The notes under the pieces were generated by a model that saw only the letters and a program-made list of their open reading frames with translations, made no database searches and was not told where the DNA came from. Both the position numbers and the translations under genes were made by a program. 64,000 nt of DNA from Nucisporomicrobium flavum (GTDB lineage Bacteria > Actinomycetota > Actinomycetes > Mycobacteriales > Micromonosporaceae), in assembly GCF_016464385.1 (NCBI RefSeq), contig NZ_JADMLH010000001.1, positions 372,001 to 436,000 on the forward strand. The letters run 5' to 3'. Shown piece after piece: positions 8,049-17,044 of this stretch. Numbering within the stretch: the stretch's first letter is position 1; every line of letters begins with the position of its first letter.

Positions 8049-9197
8049 GTGGCGGGCTACGACGTGATCGTCGCGGGGCTCGGCGGGATGGGCAGCGCGG
8101 CGGCGTACCACCTGGCCGCCCGGGGGCAGCGGGTGCTGGGCCTGGAACGCTTCGGCGTCGCCCACGACCGGGGCGCCAGCCACGGCGGCTCCCGCCTGAC
8201 CCGGCAGTCGTACTTCGAGAGCCCCGAGTACGTGCCGCTGCTGCTGCGGGCGTACGAGCTGTGGGAGGCCCTGGCCCGCGACTCCGGCCGCGACGTGATC
8301 CGGCTGACCGGCGGCGTCATGGTGGGCCGCCCGGACAGCCGTACGGTGGCCGGCAGCCGCCGCAGCGCCGAGCAGTGGGGCCTCGAGCACGAGATGCTCG
8401 ACGCGGCCGAGCTGCGCCGGCGGTTCCCGGCGATGAACCCCCGCGACGACGAGGTGGCGCTGTACGAGTCCCGCGCCGGCTTCGTCCGCCCCGAGCTGAC
8501 CGTCGCCGCGCACCTCGACCTGGCCGCCCGGCACGGCGCCGAGCTGCACTTCCATGAGCCCGTGACCCGCTGGGAACCGACCGCGGACGGCGGCGTGCGG
8601 GTCGACACCGAGGCGGGCACGTACACCGCGGGCCGGCTCGTCGTGACCCCCGGCCCGTGGGCGCCGCAGCTGCTCGCCGGCCTCGGGCTGCCCATCGTCA
8701 TCGAACGTCAGGTCCTCTACTGGTTCCAGCCCGCGGGCGGCGTGGAACCGTTCCTGCCGGACCGCTTCGGCGTCTACATCTGGGAGGACCGGCACGGCAG
8801 CCAGGTGTACGGCTTCCCCGCCATCGACGGCCCGGCCGGCGGCGCGAAGATCGCCTTCTTCCGGCGTGGCGTCCCCACCACCCCGGAGACGGTCGACCGC
8901 GACGTCCACCCCGACGAGATCGCCACGATGGCCGCCCGGGCCCGCCTCCACCTGCCGGACCTGCCGGGCTCGCTGGTGAGCGCCACAACGTGCCTCTACA
9001 GCACCACCCCGGACGAGCACTTCGTCATCGCCGCGCACCCGGGCTGCGCGGCGGTGACGGTGGCGTGCGGCTTCTCGGGGCACGGCTTCAAGTTCGTCCC
9101 CGTCGTGGGTGAGATCCTCGCGGACCTCGCCATGGACGGCACGACGCGGCACCCGATCGGCCTCTTCGACCCCGCCCGGTTCGCGGGAGCCGCCTGA
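8049..9197 (+). CDS. FAD-dependent sarcosine / N-methyltryptophan oxidase family protein
   Basis: A 382-residue flavoenzyme of the monomeric sarcosine oxidase family, which oxidises N-methyl amino acids to free amine, formaldehyde and H2O2. The N-terminal dinucleotide fold is complete ([21 protein letters not shown], then LERF). The SHGGSRLTR substrate-loop motif follows. Cys315 in [13 protein letters not shown] is the position that carries covalent FAD in this family. The C-terminal [18 protein letters not shown] is typical. GTG 8049 is preceded by AGGGAGGA (8036-8043) at ideal spacing, which decides the start. Sarcosine, N-methyltryptophan and pipecolate-type substrates cannot be separated by eye. 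Confidence 0.87.
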   Translation: MAGYDVIVAGLGGMGSAAAYHLAARGQRVLGLERFGVAHDRGASHGGSRLTRQSYFESPEYVPLLLRAYELWEALARDSGRDVIRLTGGVMVGRPDSRTVAGSRRSAEQWGLEHEMLDAAELRRRFPAMNPRDDEVALYESRAGFVRPELTVAAHLDLAARHGAELHFHEPVTRWEPTADGGVRVDTEAGTYTAGRLVVTPGPWAPQLLAGLGLPIVIERQVLYWFQPAGGVEPFLPDRFGVYIWEDRHGSQVYGFPAIDGPAGGAKIAFFRRGVPTTPETVDRDVHPDEIATMAARARLHLPDLPGSLVSATTCLYSTTPDEHFVIAAHPGCAAVTVACGFSGHGFKFVPVVGEILADLAMDGTTRHPIGLFDPARFAGAA

Positions 9198-9209
9198 CCG
9201 GGGTCGCGC

Positions 9210-9528
9210 TCACCGCCCCGGCCGCCGAGGGAACGGCTCGTCCGGAGCCGTCGGTGGCACGAGCCAGGCGTCGTCCGCCGATGCCCCTTTGTCGCGGAGC
9301 CAGGCGAACGTCTCCTCACTGAGACGCCGGGCGACGTCGCCCTGATCGGCGCGAGGTCGTCGGCCGCCTCCAGGTAGGTCCTTTCCCGGGTGGCCCGGGC
9401 CGACTGGCTCTCCTGCCGGCGCACCTGCCAGAACACGCCACCGATCGCGACGCCGGCGCCGAGGAAGGCCGCGACCGCGGACCCGATGAACTCGATCCAG
9501 CTGTAGTCGTCCCCCCCCAGAACGGCAT
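9210..9528 (-). pseudogene. Small single-pass membrane protein gene disrupted by frameshifts
   Basis: Three frames on the minus strand together read as one plausible protein. From ATG 9528 the first frame gives MPFWGG and runs into an eight-base G tract (9511-9518 as C on the plus strand). One extra base there would continue into DDYSWIEFIGSAVAAFLGAG, a membrane helix, then FWQVRRQESQSARATRERTYLEAADDLA. Near 9350 a second shift leads to GDVARRLSEETFAWLRDKG and a tail ending in PFPRRPGR at the stop 9210-9212. No single frame has a start codon and all parts. Either this is a decayed gene or the assembly contains two indels. It follows the SGNH hydrolase gene by 16 bp on the same strand. Confidence 0.5.
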
Positions 9529-9544
9529 GGTCACCCCACCCGGG

Positions 9545-10852
9545 TCACCGGCCCGCCGGCACGCCCAGCGCCGCCAGGGGGATAGACGCGCCGAGCAGGG
9601 CGTCGCCGGCCGCGTTCGGGTGGTAGCAGTCGGCGCGCAGGTCGGGGATCATCTGCGTCGGGTTCGCCGGGTCGCGCAGCACCGCGTCGAAGTCGACCAC
9701 CGCGTCGAAGGCCGCGCCCGAACGGATCCAGGCGTTGACCGTGAGCCGGTTCTGCTCGCCGGCGCTCCCGGCGGCCAGGCACATGGGCAGGACCGTCGCC
9801 CCGACGAGGCGCAGACCGCGGGCGTGCACCCGGTCCGCGATGCCGCGCATGGCGTCGATGACCTGCTGGGCCGGGGCGGGCGGGGCGTTCTGGCCGCCGC
9901 CGAGGTCGTTGGTGCCCTCGAGCAGGAAGACCGTGCGGACCCCGGGTACGGACAGCACGTCGCGCTCGAGCCGTTGCGGGGCCGGCGGGCCGCAGCACTG
10001 GCCGGTGGGGTCGTACGGGTTGGGCTGCACGCTCACCGTGTTGCCGGAGATCCCGGCGTTGGCGACGGCGAGGCGCTGCGCGGGCGGTACGGCCAGCATC
10101 CGGTCGGCGAGCACATCGGTCCAGCGCTGCCCGGGCGGACCGACCGCCTGGTAGCCGTCCGTGATGGAGTCGCCGAGCGCCACCACCGAGCCGCGCGCCG
10201 CCGGCCGGTCGCCGGTGACCAGGTCCAGCCACCAGATCTGGCCCGGGTGGTATCCGGTGGCGCTGCTCGCGGTGCTGCCCGGGATGACCGGCGCGGACGG
10301 GAACGAGGCGTTCGACTCGTCGGCGGCCGTGTCCCCGCCGGTGCCGATGTACGAGGCCGGCGGGTCGTACGCGAACGGCGGGAACGTGTGGTCGTCGATC
10401 GGGCTGCCGGGGGCGTACAGGCTGACGGCGACGTCCTGACCGGCCTCCACGCCGATCGGCACGGCGTCGCTGACCACCTCGCCGCCGGGCGGGATGGAGA
10501 CGGTCACCGCGCCGTGGAAGCGGAGCCGGTGGTTGGAGCCGGGCACCAGCGTCGCCACGCCGGGCGCGACCGTACGCCCCAGCCAGGCGTTGCGGACCAC
10601 GACCGGCGCCGCGCCGAACGGGTTGCCGAGGCGTACCCGGATCCCCCAGCCGCCGGTGGAGACGCGGGCGATCTGCCGCACGGTGGCGTCGGGGGCGACG
10701 CCGTGCACCCCTTGCAGCGAGGACTCCCAGAGCGCCACGGCTCCCGCGGCCGCCGGGCGTCCGGAGGCGGCGGCGGACTGCGGCACTGCCGGGGCGAGGG
10801 CGGCGAGCACCGCGACGGCCGCGCCGGCGACGAACGATCGGATCCGGGACAC
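9545..10852 (-). CDS. Secreted SGNH/GDSL-family hydrolase
   Basis: About 434 residues with a Sec signal peptide (hydrophobic FVAGAAVAVLAALAPAVPQ, then AAA). The first ~190 mature residues form a beta-rich domain that resembles the accessory domain of actinobacterial secreted SGNH esterases. The catalytic half has block I GDSITDGY (Ser229), block II Gly in NAGISGN, block III EGTNDLGGG, and block V DCYHPN (Asp408/His411). It is probably an extracellular esterase/lipase or carbohydrate deacetylase. GTG 10852 is preceded by GAGGTGG, a good ribosome binding site, which is preferred to the further upstream in-frame start at 10918. Confidence 0.85.
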   Translation of the reverse strand: MSRIRSFVAGAAVAVLAALAPAVPQSAAASGRPAAAGAVALWESSLQGVHGVAPDATVRQIARVSTGGWGIRVRLGNPFGAAPVVVRNAWLGRTVAPGVATLVPGSNHRLRFHGAVTVSIPPGGEVVSDAVPIGVEAGQDVAVSLYAPGSPIDDHTFPPFAYDPPASYIGTGGDTAADESNASFPSAPVIPGSTASSATGYHPGQIWWLDLVTGDRPAARGSVVALGDSITDGYQAVGPPGQRWTDVLADRMLAVPPAQRLAVANAGISGNTVSVQPNPYDPTGQCCGPPAPQRLERDVLSVPGVRTVFLLEGTNDLGGGQNAPPAPAQQVIDAMRGIADRVHARGLRLVGATVLPMCLAAGSAGEQNRLTVNAWIRSGAAFDAVVDFDAVLRDPANPTQMIPDLRADCYHPNAAGDALLGASIPLAALGVPAGR

Positions 10853-10992
10853 GGCGACCACCTCGGCTCGGGTGCGACAGCGGACGGCACCGAGCCTATG
10901 CCACCACGGCAGTGACAACGATCGATGTCGACGGTCGCTTCCGGCGGATCATGCGGGACGCGGCGAATCGGAACGCGGGCCCCGGGCCGGCT

Positions 10993-11379
10993 TCAGGAAG
11001 CGGGCCGCCGGGACGCGAACCGGGCGGCGCGGACGCGCGACCCCATCTCGCGCAGCAGCCGGCTGTCGGCCTCCGACTCCTCGAGGGCCCGCCGCGCGAC
11101 CTCGGACGCCTTCCGGTTGATCTCCTCTGCGGCGTCCCGGGCGGTCTGCCACGCGGCCTCCGCCTGGTCGGCCGCGGCCACGAGGCTCAGGTCCCCGGGT
11201 GCCGCGCGGCGCGCCTCGCGCAGCTCCGACAGGTGCAGCCAGGCTTGTGTCTCCGCCCGGTGCGCGGCGCGCTGGTCGGCCAGGGCCTCCGAGGTGGCGC
11301 AGTCGCGGGCGACGGCCCGCAGCGCGATCTCGGCTCGCATCCTCTCGTACCGGGCCAGGAGCCGGTCGTCGTCGGACAT
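10993..11379 (-). CDS. Small helical coiled-coil protein of unknown function
   Basis: A 128-residue, Ala/Arg/Glu-rich protein without signal peptide or membrane segment. The sequence is almost wholly predicted helix (RYERMRAEIALRAVARD and ADQAEAAWQTARDAAEEINRK), consistent with a coiled coil. I do not recognise a family. A TAGCTT hexamer 6 nt before ATG 11379 suggests a leaderless transcript. It is followed by the SGNH hydrolase gene in the same direction and preceded by the protease gene 17 bp upstream. Confidence 0.6.
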   Translation of the reverse strand: MSDDDRLLARYERMRAEIALRAVARDCATSEALADQRAAHRAETQAWLHLSELREARRAAPGDLSLVAAADQAEAAWQTARDAAEEINRKASEVARRALEESEADSRLLREMGSRVRAARFASRRPAS

Positions 11380-11385
11380 CCCAGC

Positions 11386-11391
11386 AAGCTA
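11386..11391 (-). promoter_or_regulatory. Candidate -10 element for the coiled-coil protein gene
   Basis: TAGCTT on the minus strand lies 6 nt before ATG 11379, inside the 16 bp gap after the protease stop codon. It fits a leaderless transcript; no -35 was defined. Confidence 0.35.
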
Positions 11392-11395
11392 GCAG

Positions 11396-12169
11396 TCAGC
11401 CGCGGTTCTCGAGGACCGTGCGGTAGACCCAGTCGGCGATGTTGTCGACGCGCGCGCTGCTCTCCACCTGCGTGTGGGGGCAACTGGGCCCGTTGCTGAC
11501 CACCGACACCAGCGCCGGACCGCCGCGGCGGTCCTCCAGGAAGAACGGGCCGCCCGAGTCGTACGGGCACGGCGTCGTCGACGCCTCGGGCGCGTATCCG
11601 GTGAGGCCCGTGACCGATCCGGTGAGCGAGACGACCGTCATCTGCCCGGTGCGCAGGTGCGTCACCGGGGCCGGATTCGTGCTGGTGGTGGAGCCGTAGC
11701 CGGTGACCCGGACGATGTCGCCGATCTCGGGGGCGCGGGTGGCCACCCGCAGCGGGCGGACGTCGTACACCGCGGCTTCGAGCTCCGCGAGGGACACGTC
11801 GGCCGTGGGCGACTGGCGGACCGCGACGACCGTCAGCTCGTGGCCGCCCGGACCGGTCAGGTCGGTGCGCCCGACGGTGGCCGTGGTGAGGTCGGCGACC
11901 GGGTATTCGACGCGGACGTTGTTCGCGTCGCGGAAGCAGTGCCCGGCGGTGATCACCCAGCGGGGCGCGATGAGCGCGCCGGAGCAGGCGCTGTTGCGTT
12001 TGCCGCCGCTCGCCGTCGGGATGCCGGTCATCGTCAGCTTGACGGAGAACCTGTACGTGCCGTCGGGGACCTCCTCGCCGTTGGCGATGGCGTGCGCCGG
12101 GCCGGCCGCGGTCAGCGAGACGACGGCGGCGGCCACCGGGACGAGCAGGAGGGCGAGGAAGCGTCGCAC
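11396..12169 (-). CDS. Secreted trypsin-like serine protease (S1 family)
   Basis: A 257-residue S1 peptidase. A signal peptide (FLALLLVPVAAAVVSLTAAGPAHA) is followed almost at once by IANGEEVPDG, which replaces the usual IVGG activation sequence. The catalytic triad is His77 (ITAGHC), Asp124 (TADVSLAEL) and Ser205 (CPYDSGGPFF). The residues before Ser205 (CPYDSGG rather than CQGDSGG) differ from classical trypsins, so cleavage preference is uncertain. The GTG at 12169 has GGAGG about 7 nt upstream, and the signal peptide begins there, although the frame is open further upstream. It is probably an extracellular protease. Confidence 0.85.
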   Translation of the reverse strand: MRRFLALLLVPVAAAVVSLTAAGPAHAIANGEEVPDGTYRFSVKLTMTGIPTASGGKRNSACSGALIAPRWVITAGHCFRDANNVRVEYPVADLTTATVGRTDLTGPGGHELTVVAVRQSPTADVSLAELEAAVYDVRPLRVATRAPEIGDIVRVTGYGSTTSTNPAPVTHLRTGQMTVVSLTGSVTGLTGYAPEASTTPCPYDSGGPFFLEDRRGGPALVSVVSNGPSCPHTQVESSARVDNIADWVYRTVLENRG

Positions 12170-12231
12170 GGCCGGACCTCCGGATCGGGTTGCGGGCACC
12201 ACCGCCGACCATAGGGGACGGTGGCGCCGCC

Positions 12232-12996
12232 TCAGCCGATCCGTCGGATGGGCGACGTACCGAAGCGGGCCGCCACGGCCGCTTTGAGGCCACCAGGGCC
12301 GGCCTTCGCCTCCCGCTCGGCGCGCATCACCCGGTGCTGCGCGGCGGCGTCGCGGTCCCAGGCCGCCAGGCAGTCCTCGGGCACGAGATTGGCCGCCGCG
12401 ACGATGGCCCCGGAGGCCCCGAGCCAGCTCGCGTACCCGAGCAGCGCGGACGCTCCGACGTGGACCGAGCCGTCCCAGCCCAGCGCGAGCTGGTGACCGA
12501 GCCGGGCGGGGTCGCCGCTGGAGTCCTTGATCCCGGCGACCGGCAGGCCGGGGAGCGCGTCGACCGGCACCGCCCCGCCCGCCTTGCCCGGGTAGTGGTA
12601 CGCCAGCACCGGCACGTCCCCGGCGGCCTCGGCGACCCGCGCGTAGTACCCGGCGAGGTCGCCGCCGAGCCGTGGCGGCGCGACGAGCAGCGCATCCGCG
12701 CCCGCCTTCACGGCCGCCCTGGTGCGCGCCGCCGCCTGTCCGTGCCACTCCCCCGACGCGCCCGCGATCAGCGGCACGCCCGGGCAGGCGTCACGGACCG
12801 CGGCGACCAGCTCCACGCGTTCGTCGTCGGTGAGCGCGGCGGCCTCGGCGGTGCTGCCGTTGACCAGCACGCCGCGGATCCCGGCCGCGACGAGCCGTGC
12901 GGCGTGCGCGGCGGTCGCGGCGGGGTCGATGCTCCCGTCGGCGTGGAACAGGGTGATCAGCGCGACCGCGGGCCCGCGCCAGAGCGGCTCCGTCAT
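12232..12996 (-). CDS. Dihydrodipicolinate synthase-family aldolase/lyase
   Basis: A 254-residue TIM-barrel protein of the DapA/NanA family, which form a Schiff base with a keto-acid. The signature residues are present: Ser48-Thr49 in NGSTAEAAAL (usually GTTGE), Tyr133 in LAYHYP, and Schiff-base Lys157 in GIKDSSGD. It is about 40 residues shorter than DapA and lacks most of the C-terminal helical extension. The start overlaps the stop of the alpha-xylosidase gene (ATGA), so the two are translationally coupled. That context suggests a role in sugar or sugar-acid breakdown, for instance a 2-keto-3-deoxy-sugar-acid aldolase, rather than lysine synthesis. The substrate is inferred only. Confidence 0.78.
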   Translation of the reverse strand: MTEPLWRGPAVALITLFHADGSIDPAATAAHAARLVAAGIRGVLVNGSTAEAAALTDDERVELVAAVRDACPGVPLIAGASGEWHGQAAARTRAAVKAGADALLVAPPRLGGDLAGYYARVAEAAGDVPVLAYHYPGKAGGAVPVDALPGLPVAGIKDSSGDPARLGHQLALGWDGSVHVGASALLGYASWLGASGAIVAAANLVPEDCLAAWDRDAAAQHRVMRAEREAKAGPGGLKAAVAARFGTSPIRRIG

Positions 12997-15239
12997 GCCT
13001 CCCACACTAGGCCGGTGTCGCCGGCGGCCGCCTCGATCGCGGGTGCCGTGCCGACCTGCAGCCGCCAGGGCAGCGCGTCGCCGTCCCGCTCGGCGCGGAC
13101 CGTCCCGCCGGAGACGGTGACGGTGAAGGTGGTCGGCGCCGGGCCGGGCACGGTGACCATACGGACGCCGTCGCGCGGCTCGAACACCCGCAGCGTCACG
13201 CCGTCGCGGAAGTCGTAGTCGGGCCGGTCCTCGCGGGCGCCCACGGCGATGACCGCACCGGGGCGCACCAGCAGCGGCACGCTCGCGAAGCCGTGGGTCT
13301 CGCGGACCCAGCCGGGGCCCTCGACGGTCTCGCCGGTCAGGTAGTTCGTCCAGCGCCCGGCGGGCACGTAGTAGGTGGTGTCGCCCTCGGCGCTGAACAC
13401 CGGGGCGACGAGCAGGTCGTCGCCGAGCAGGTACTGCCGGTCGAGGTGGGTCGCCGCCGGGTCGTCCGGGAAACCGAGCACCATCGGCCGCATCACCGGC
13501 AGGCCCTCCTCGTGCGCCCGGACGGCCGCGCCGAACAGGTACGGCATCAGCCGGTGCTTGAGCCGCGTGAAGTCCCGCAGCACGTCGACGGCCTCGTCGT
13601 CGAAGAGCCACGGCACCCGGTACGTCTGGTTGCCGTGCAGCCGGCTGTGCGAGGAGAGCAGCCCGAACGGGATCCAGCGCTTGAACACGGCCGGGTCGGG
13701 CAGCCCCTCGAACCCGCCGATGTCGTGGCTCCAGAAGCCGAACCCGGACGCCGACAGCGACAGCCCGCCGCGCAGGCTCTCCGCCATCGACTCGAACGTG
13801 GACGAGTTGTCGCCGCCCCAGTGCACCGGGAACTGCTGGCCGCCGACCGTGGCGGAGCGGGCGTACACGACGGCCTCGCCCTCGCCGCGGTGCTCGCGCA
13901 GCACGTCGAAGACGGTCTTGTTGTAGAGCTGCGTGTAGTAGTTGTGCATGCGTTCGGGGTCGGAGCCGTCGTGCCAGACGACGTCGGTGGGGATGCGCTC
14001 GCCGAAGTCCGACTTGAACGCGTCGACGCCCATCTCGAGCAGCGCCTTGAGCTTGGCGGCGTACCAGGCGGCGGCCTCGGGGTTGGTGAAGTCGACCAGG
14101 GCCATGCCGGCCTGCCAGCGGTCCCACTGCCACACGTCGCCGTCCGGCTTGCGGACGAGGTAGCCCTTGGCCATGCCCTCGGCGAACAGCGACGAGCGCT
14201 GCGCGATGTACGGGTTGATCCACACGCAGGTCCGCAGCCCGCGGTCGGAGAGGCGCTTGAGCATGCCCGGCGGGTCGGGGAAGATCCGCGCGTCCCACTC
14301 GAAGTCGCACCAGCTGAACTCGCGCATCCAGAACGTGTCGAAGTGGAACACGCTCAGCGGCAGGTCCCGTTCTGCCATCCCGTCGACGAAGCTCGTCACC
14401 GTCTCCTCGTCGTAGCTGGTGGTGAACGAGGTGGTCAGCCACAGCCCGAAGGACCACGCCGGCGGCAGCGCGGGCCGCCCGGTGAGCGCGGTGTACTTGC
14501 GCAGCACGTCGGCCGGGGTGGGCCCGTAGATGACCAGGTACGACAGCGACTGGCCGGCGACGCTGAACTGGCTGCGCGACACCACCTCCGAGCCGACCTC
14601 GAAGGAGACCCGGCCGGGGTGGTCGACGAGCACGCCGTACCCGCGGTTCGTGAGGTAGAACGGGACGTTCTTGTACGCCTGCTCGCTGCTGGTGCCGCCG
14701 TCCTCGTTCCAGATGTCGACGACCTGGCCGTTCTTGACCAGCGGGCCGAAGCGTTCGCCGAGCCCGTACACGGCCTCGCCGACGCCGAGGTCGAGCTGTT
14801 CGTGCACGTAGTGCCCGCCGTCGGCGGTGTCGACGACGCCCATGCCCTTCCAGCCGGAGCCGGTGAGCCGCCGCCCCTCGGCGAGGAAGTCGAGTCCCCA
14901 GGAGTCCCCGTCACGGAAGCGGGCGGTCAGCGCGCCGGCCGTGATCGAGGTGTCGGCGACCACCGGCACGTACGAGGGGTCCGCGGCGATCTCGAACCGC
15001 GGCAGGCGCGGGCGCTCGCCGAGGAAGTGGCTCAGCGTCACGCGGATGACATCGGGTGCCGGGGCGGTGCAGGTGACGGTGATGATGGGCGCGTCGAGGG
15101 TGTCGCCGCGGCCCTGGACCCGCTTCGCGGTGGCGTACGCGGTCAGCGACGTCGCGGCGGGCGCGGTGTCCTGCAGCTGGACGGGGTGCAGGACGGTGAG
15201 GCCGTCGCGCTTGCGCCAGTAGCCGTCGGTGAACTTCAT
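12993..15239 (-). CDS. Alpha-xylosidase, glycoside hydrolase family 31 (YicI-like)
   Basis: A 748-residue intracellular GH31 enzyme without a signal peptide. It has an N-terminal beta domain, the (beta/alpha)8 barrel and C-terminal beta domains. The nucleophile is Asp411 in FKSDFGERIP and the acid/base is Asp477 in HWGGDNS. The SDFGERIPTD context and total length match alpha-xylosidases of the YicI type rather than alpha-glucosidases. Such enzymes remove alpha-1,6-linked xylose from the non-reducing end of xyloglucan oligosaccharides or isoprimeverose. It follows the sugar permease genes by 9 bp and overlaps the DapA-like gene, so it belongs to the transporter operon. Confidence 0.9.
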   Translation of the reverse strand: MKFTDGYWRKRDGLTVLHPVQLQDTAPAATSLTAYATAKRVQGRGDTLDAPIITVTCTAPAPDVIRVTLSHFLGERPRLPRFEIAADPSYVPVVADTSITAGALTARFRDGDSWGLDFLAEGRRLTGSGWKGMGVVDTADGGHYVHEQLDLGVGEAVYGLGERFGPLVKNGQVVDIWNEDGGTSSEQAYKNVPFYLTNRGYGVLVDHPGRVSFEVGSEVVSRSQFSVAGQSLSYLVIYGPTPADVLRKYTALTGRPALPPAWSFGLWLTTSFTTSYDEETVTSFVDGMAERDLPLSVFHFDTFWMREFSWCDFEWDARIFPDPPGMLKRLSDRGLRTCVWINPYIAQRSSLFAEGMAKGYLVRKPDGDVWQWDRWQAGMALVDFTNPEAAAWYAAKLKALLEMGVDAFKSDFGERIPTDVVWHDGSDPERMHNYYTQLYNKTVFDVLREHRGEGEAVVYARSATVGGQQFPVHWGGDNSSTFESMAESLRGGLSLSASGFGFWSHDIGGFEGLPDPAVFKRWIPFGLLSSHSRLHGNQTYRVPWLFDDEAVDVLRDFTRLKHRLMPYLFGAAVRAHEEGLPVMRPMVLGFPDDPAATHLDRQYLLGDDLLVAPVFSAEGDTTYYVPAGRWTNYLTGETVEGPGWVRETHGFASVPLLVRPGAVIAVGAREDRPDYDFRDGVTLRVFEPRDGVRMVTVPGPAPTTFTVTVSGGTVRAERDGDALPWRLQVGTAPAIEAAAGDTGLVWEA

Positions 15240-15248
15240 GGGCGTCCT

Positions 15249-16139
15249 TTACTTGATGGCGCCGGCGGTGATGCCGCGGGTCAGGGTGCGCTGGAAGATC
15301 AGGAAGAAGAGCATCGCGGGCAGGATGCCGACCAGGGCCGAGGCGCTGGTGGTGGTGGCGTCCATCAGCCGGTCGCCCTGCAGCACGCCCAGGGCCACCG
15401 GGACGGTCTGGTTCTCGTTGGAGACCAGGAAGATCAGCGGCAGGAAGAACTCGTTCCACGTCCAGATGAAGAAGAACGTGAACAGCACGGCGAGGGTGGG
15501 GCGGCTGACCGGGACGACGACGCGCCACAGGGTGCGCCACTTGCCCGCACCGTCGACCGCGGCGGCGTCGAGCAGCTCGGTGGGAAATTCCGCGTACACC
15601 GAGGACAGCAGGTAGGTGCCGAACGCGCTCTGGATGACCGTGAAGATGATGACGATCGAGGTCAGGCTGTCGTAGAGGTGCAGGTCCTTGGACAGGTAGT
15701 ACAGCGGGTACGCCAGCACCTCCTGCGGCAGCACGTTCGCGACGAGGAAGAAGACCAGGAACCAGATCCGGCCCTTCACCCGGCCGATGCCCAATGCGTA
15801 CGCGTTGAGCACCGACAGCAGCACCGCGAGCACGGCGACGGCGAGGCTGGTCACGAAGCTGTTGAGCAGCTTGCGGGTGAAGTCGACGCGCTCCCAGAAG
15901 TCGGCGATGCCCTGGAACGACAGGCGTTCGGGGATCGACAGCGGGCCGTTGCTCGCGTAGTCCGCCGGGGTCTTCACCGCGTTGATCGCGACGACCAGCA
16001 TGGGTGCGACCACGAGCAGGACCAGCACCAGCAGGACGGCCAGCACGACCCAGCGCGCCGGGCGCCGCCGTTTCACCGGGCGCAGCGGCTCGGCCCCTTC
16101 GGTACGGTCCTGCCGGGCGGGTGCGCTGAGGACGGTCAT
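15249..16139 (-). CDS. Carbohydrate ABC transporter permease, MalG type
   Basis: A 296-residue permease with six predicted membrane segments and the EAA loop (DAAAVDGAGKWRTLWRVVVP). It is the second membrane subunit of the CUT1 sugar importer. ATG 16139 overlaps the stop of the preceding permease gene (ATGA), showing translational coupling. The N-terminal cytoplasmic tail (about 25 residues with RRRP) is typical of MalG-like actinobacterial subunits. It is followed by the alpha-xylosidase gene. Confidence 0.9.
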   Translation of the reverse strand: MTVLSAPARQDRTEGAEPLRPVKRRRPARWVVLAVLLVLVLLVVAPMLVVAINAVKTPADYASNGPLSIPERLSFQGIADFWERVDFTRKLLNSFVTSLAVAVLAVLLSVLNAYALGIGRVKGRIWFLVFFLVANVLPQEVLAYPLYYLSKDLHLYDSLTSIVIIFTVIQSAFGTYLLSSVYAEFPTELLDAAAVDGAGKWRTLWRVVVPVSRPTLAVLFTFFFIWTWNEFFLPLIFLVSNENQTVPVALGVLQGDRLMDATTTSASALVGILPAMLFFLIFQRTLTRGITAGAIK

Positions 16140-17044
16140 CGGGTGCCTCCCCGCTCGGCGCGGTTCTGCAGGCGCAGGAAGACGAACGCGAGCACGATGA
16201 TGATCACGGTGAGCACGGTCGAGATGGCCGAGCCGTACCCGACCTGGGCGGTCTGGAAGAAGCTCTTGTACGCGAAGTACGACGGCACCAGCGTGGCGTT
16301 GCTGGGCCCGCCCCGGGTCAGCACGAAGATCTGCCCGAAGATCTTGAGCGCGGCGATCGTGGTGGTGACCAGCACGACGTAGAACTCCGGCCGGATCAGG
16401 TAAACGGTGATCCGGCGGAAGCGCTGCCACCACGTGGCGCCGTCGAGGTCGGCGGCCTCGTACAGCTCGGGGTCGATGCGCTGCAGGCCGGACATGAACA
16501 TCACGACCGGGTAGCCCAGCTGGAACCAGACCATCACCGCCATGACGCTGAGCAGCGCGTACTTCGGGTCGCCCAGCCAGTTGCGGGCCAGCGACCCGAG
16601 CCCGGCCGAGTCGAGGATGCGGTTGAGCGCGCCGTAGCTGGGGTGCAGGATCCAGCCCCAGACGATGCCCGTCACCGCGACCGGCAGCACCTGCGGCAGG
16701 TAGAAGCCGGAGCGGAACACGCTCGCCCAGCGGTTGCCGAAGACCTTGGCGACGTAGTCGAACAGCACCGCCGCCAGCAGCAGCCCGACCAGCGTCGGGA
16801 TCACCGCCATCGCCACGATCAGCAGCAGGATGTGGCCGAACGACGCCCAGAAGTTCGCGTCGTGGAGCAGCCTCGTGTAGTTGTCCAGTCCGGTCCACTG
16901 CGGCGTGCCGATGCCGGTCCACCGGGTGAAGCTGATGCCGACGGTCATGACCAGCGGCACGACGATGACCGCGAGGGAGGCGAGCACCCCCGGGATCAGG
17001 AACAGCCCGTAGCCGGATCCCCGGCCTCCCCCGCGCCCGCTCAT
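16136..17044 (-). CDS. Carbohydrate ABC transporter permease, MalF type
   Basis: A 302-residue permease with six predicted membrane helices. The EAA-loop is EAADLDGATWWQRFRRITVYLI. It starts after a short Gly/Arg-rich tail (MSGRGGGRGSGYG). Its ATG overlaps the stop of the binding-protein gene by 4 bp, and its own stop overlaps the MalG-type gene. No ATPase is encoded in the operon. Many actinomycete CUT1 importers share one ATPase (MsiK type) encoded elsewhere, and this one probably does the same. Confidence 0.9.
   Translation of the reverse strand: MSGRGGGRGSGYGLFLIPGVLASLAVIVVPLVMTVGISFTRWTGIGTPQWTGLDNYTRLLHDANFWASFGHILLLIVAMAVIPTLVGLLLAAVLFDYVAKVFGNRWASVFRSGFYLPQVLPVAVTGIVWGWILHPSYGALNRILDSAGLGSLARNWLGDPKYALLSVMAVMVWFQLGYPVVMFMSGLQRIDPELYEAADLDGATWWQRFRRITVYLIRPEFYVVLVTTTIAALKIFGQIFVLTRGGPSNATLVPSYFAYKSFFQTAQVGYGSAISTVLTVIIIVLAFVFLRLQNRAERGGTR

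Noticed and set aside
13293..16382. Very long open frame on the plus strand opposite the alpha-xylosidase and permease genes
   Set aside because: High-GC codon bias keeps the complementary frame open. The translation is low-complexity Arg/Gly/Val/His and matches no fold, while the minus strand has complete catalytic motifs.
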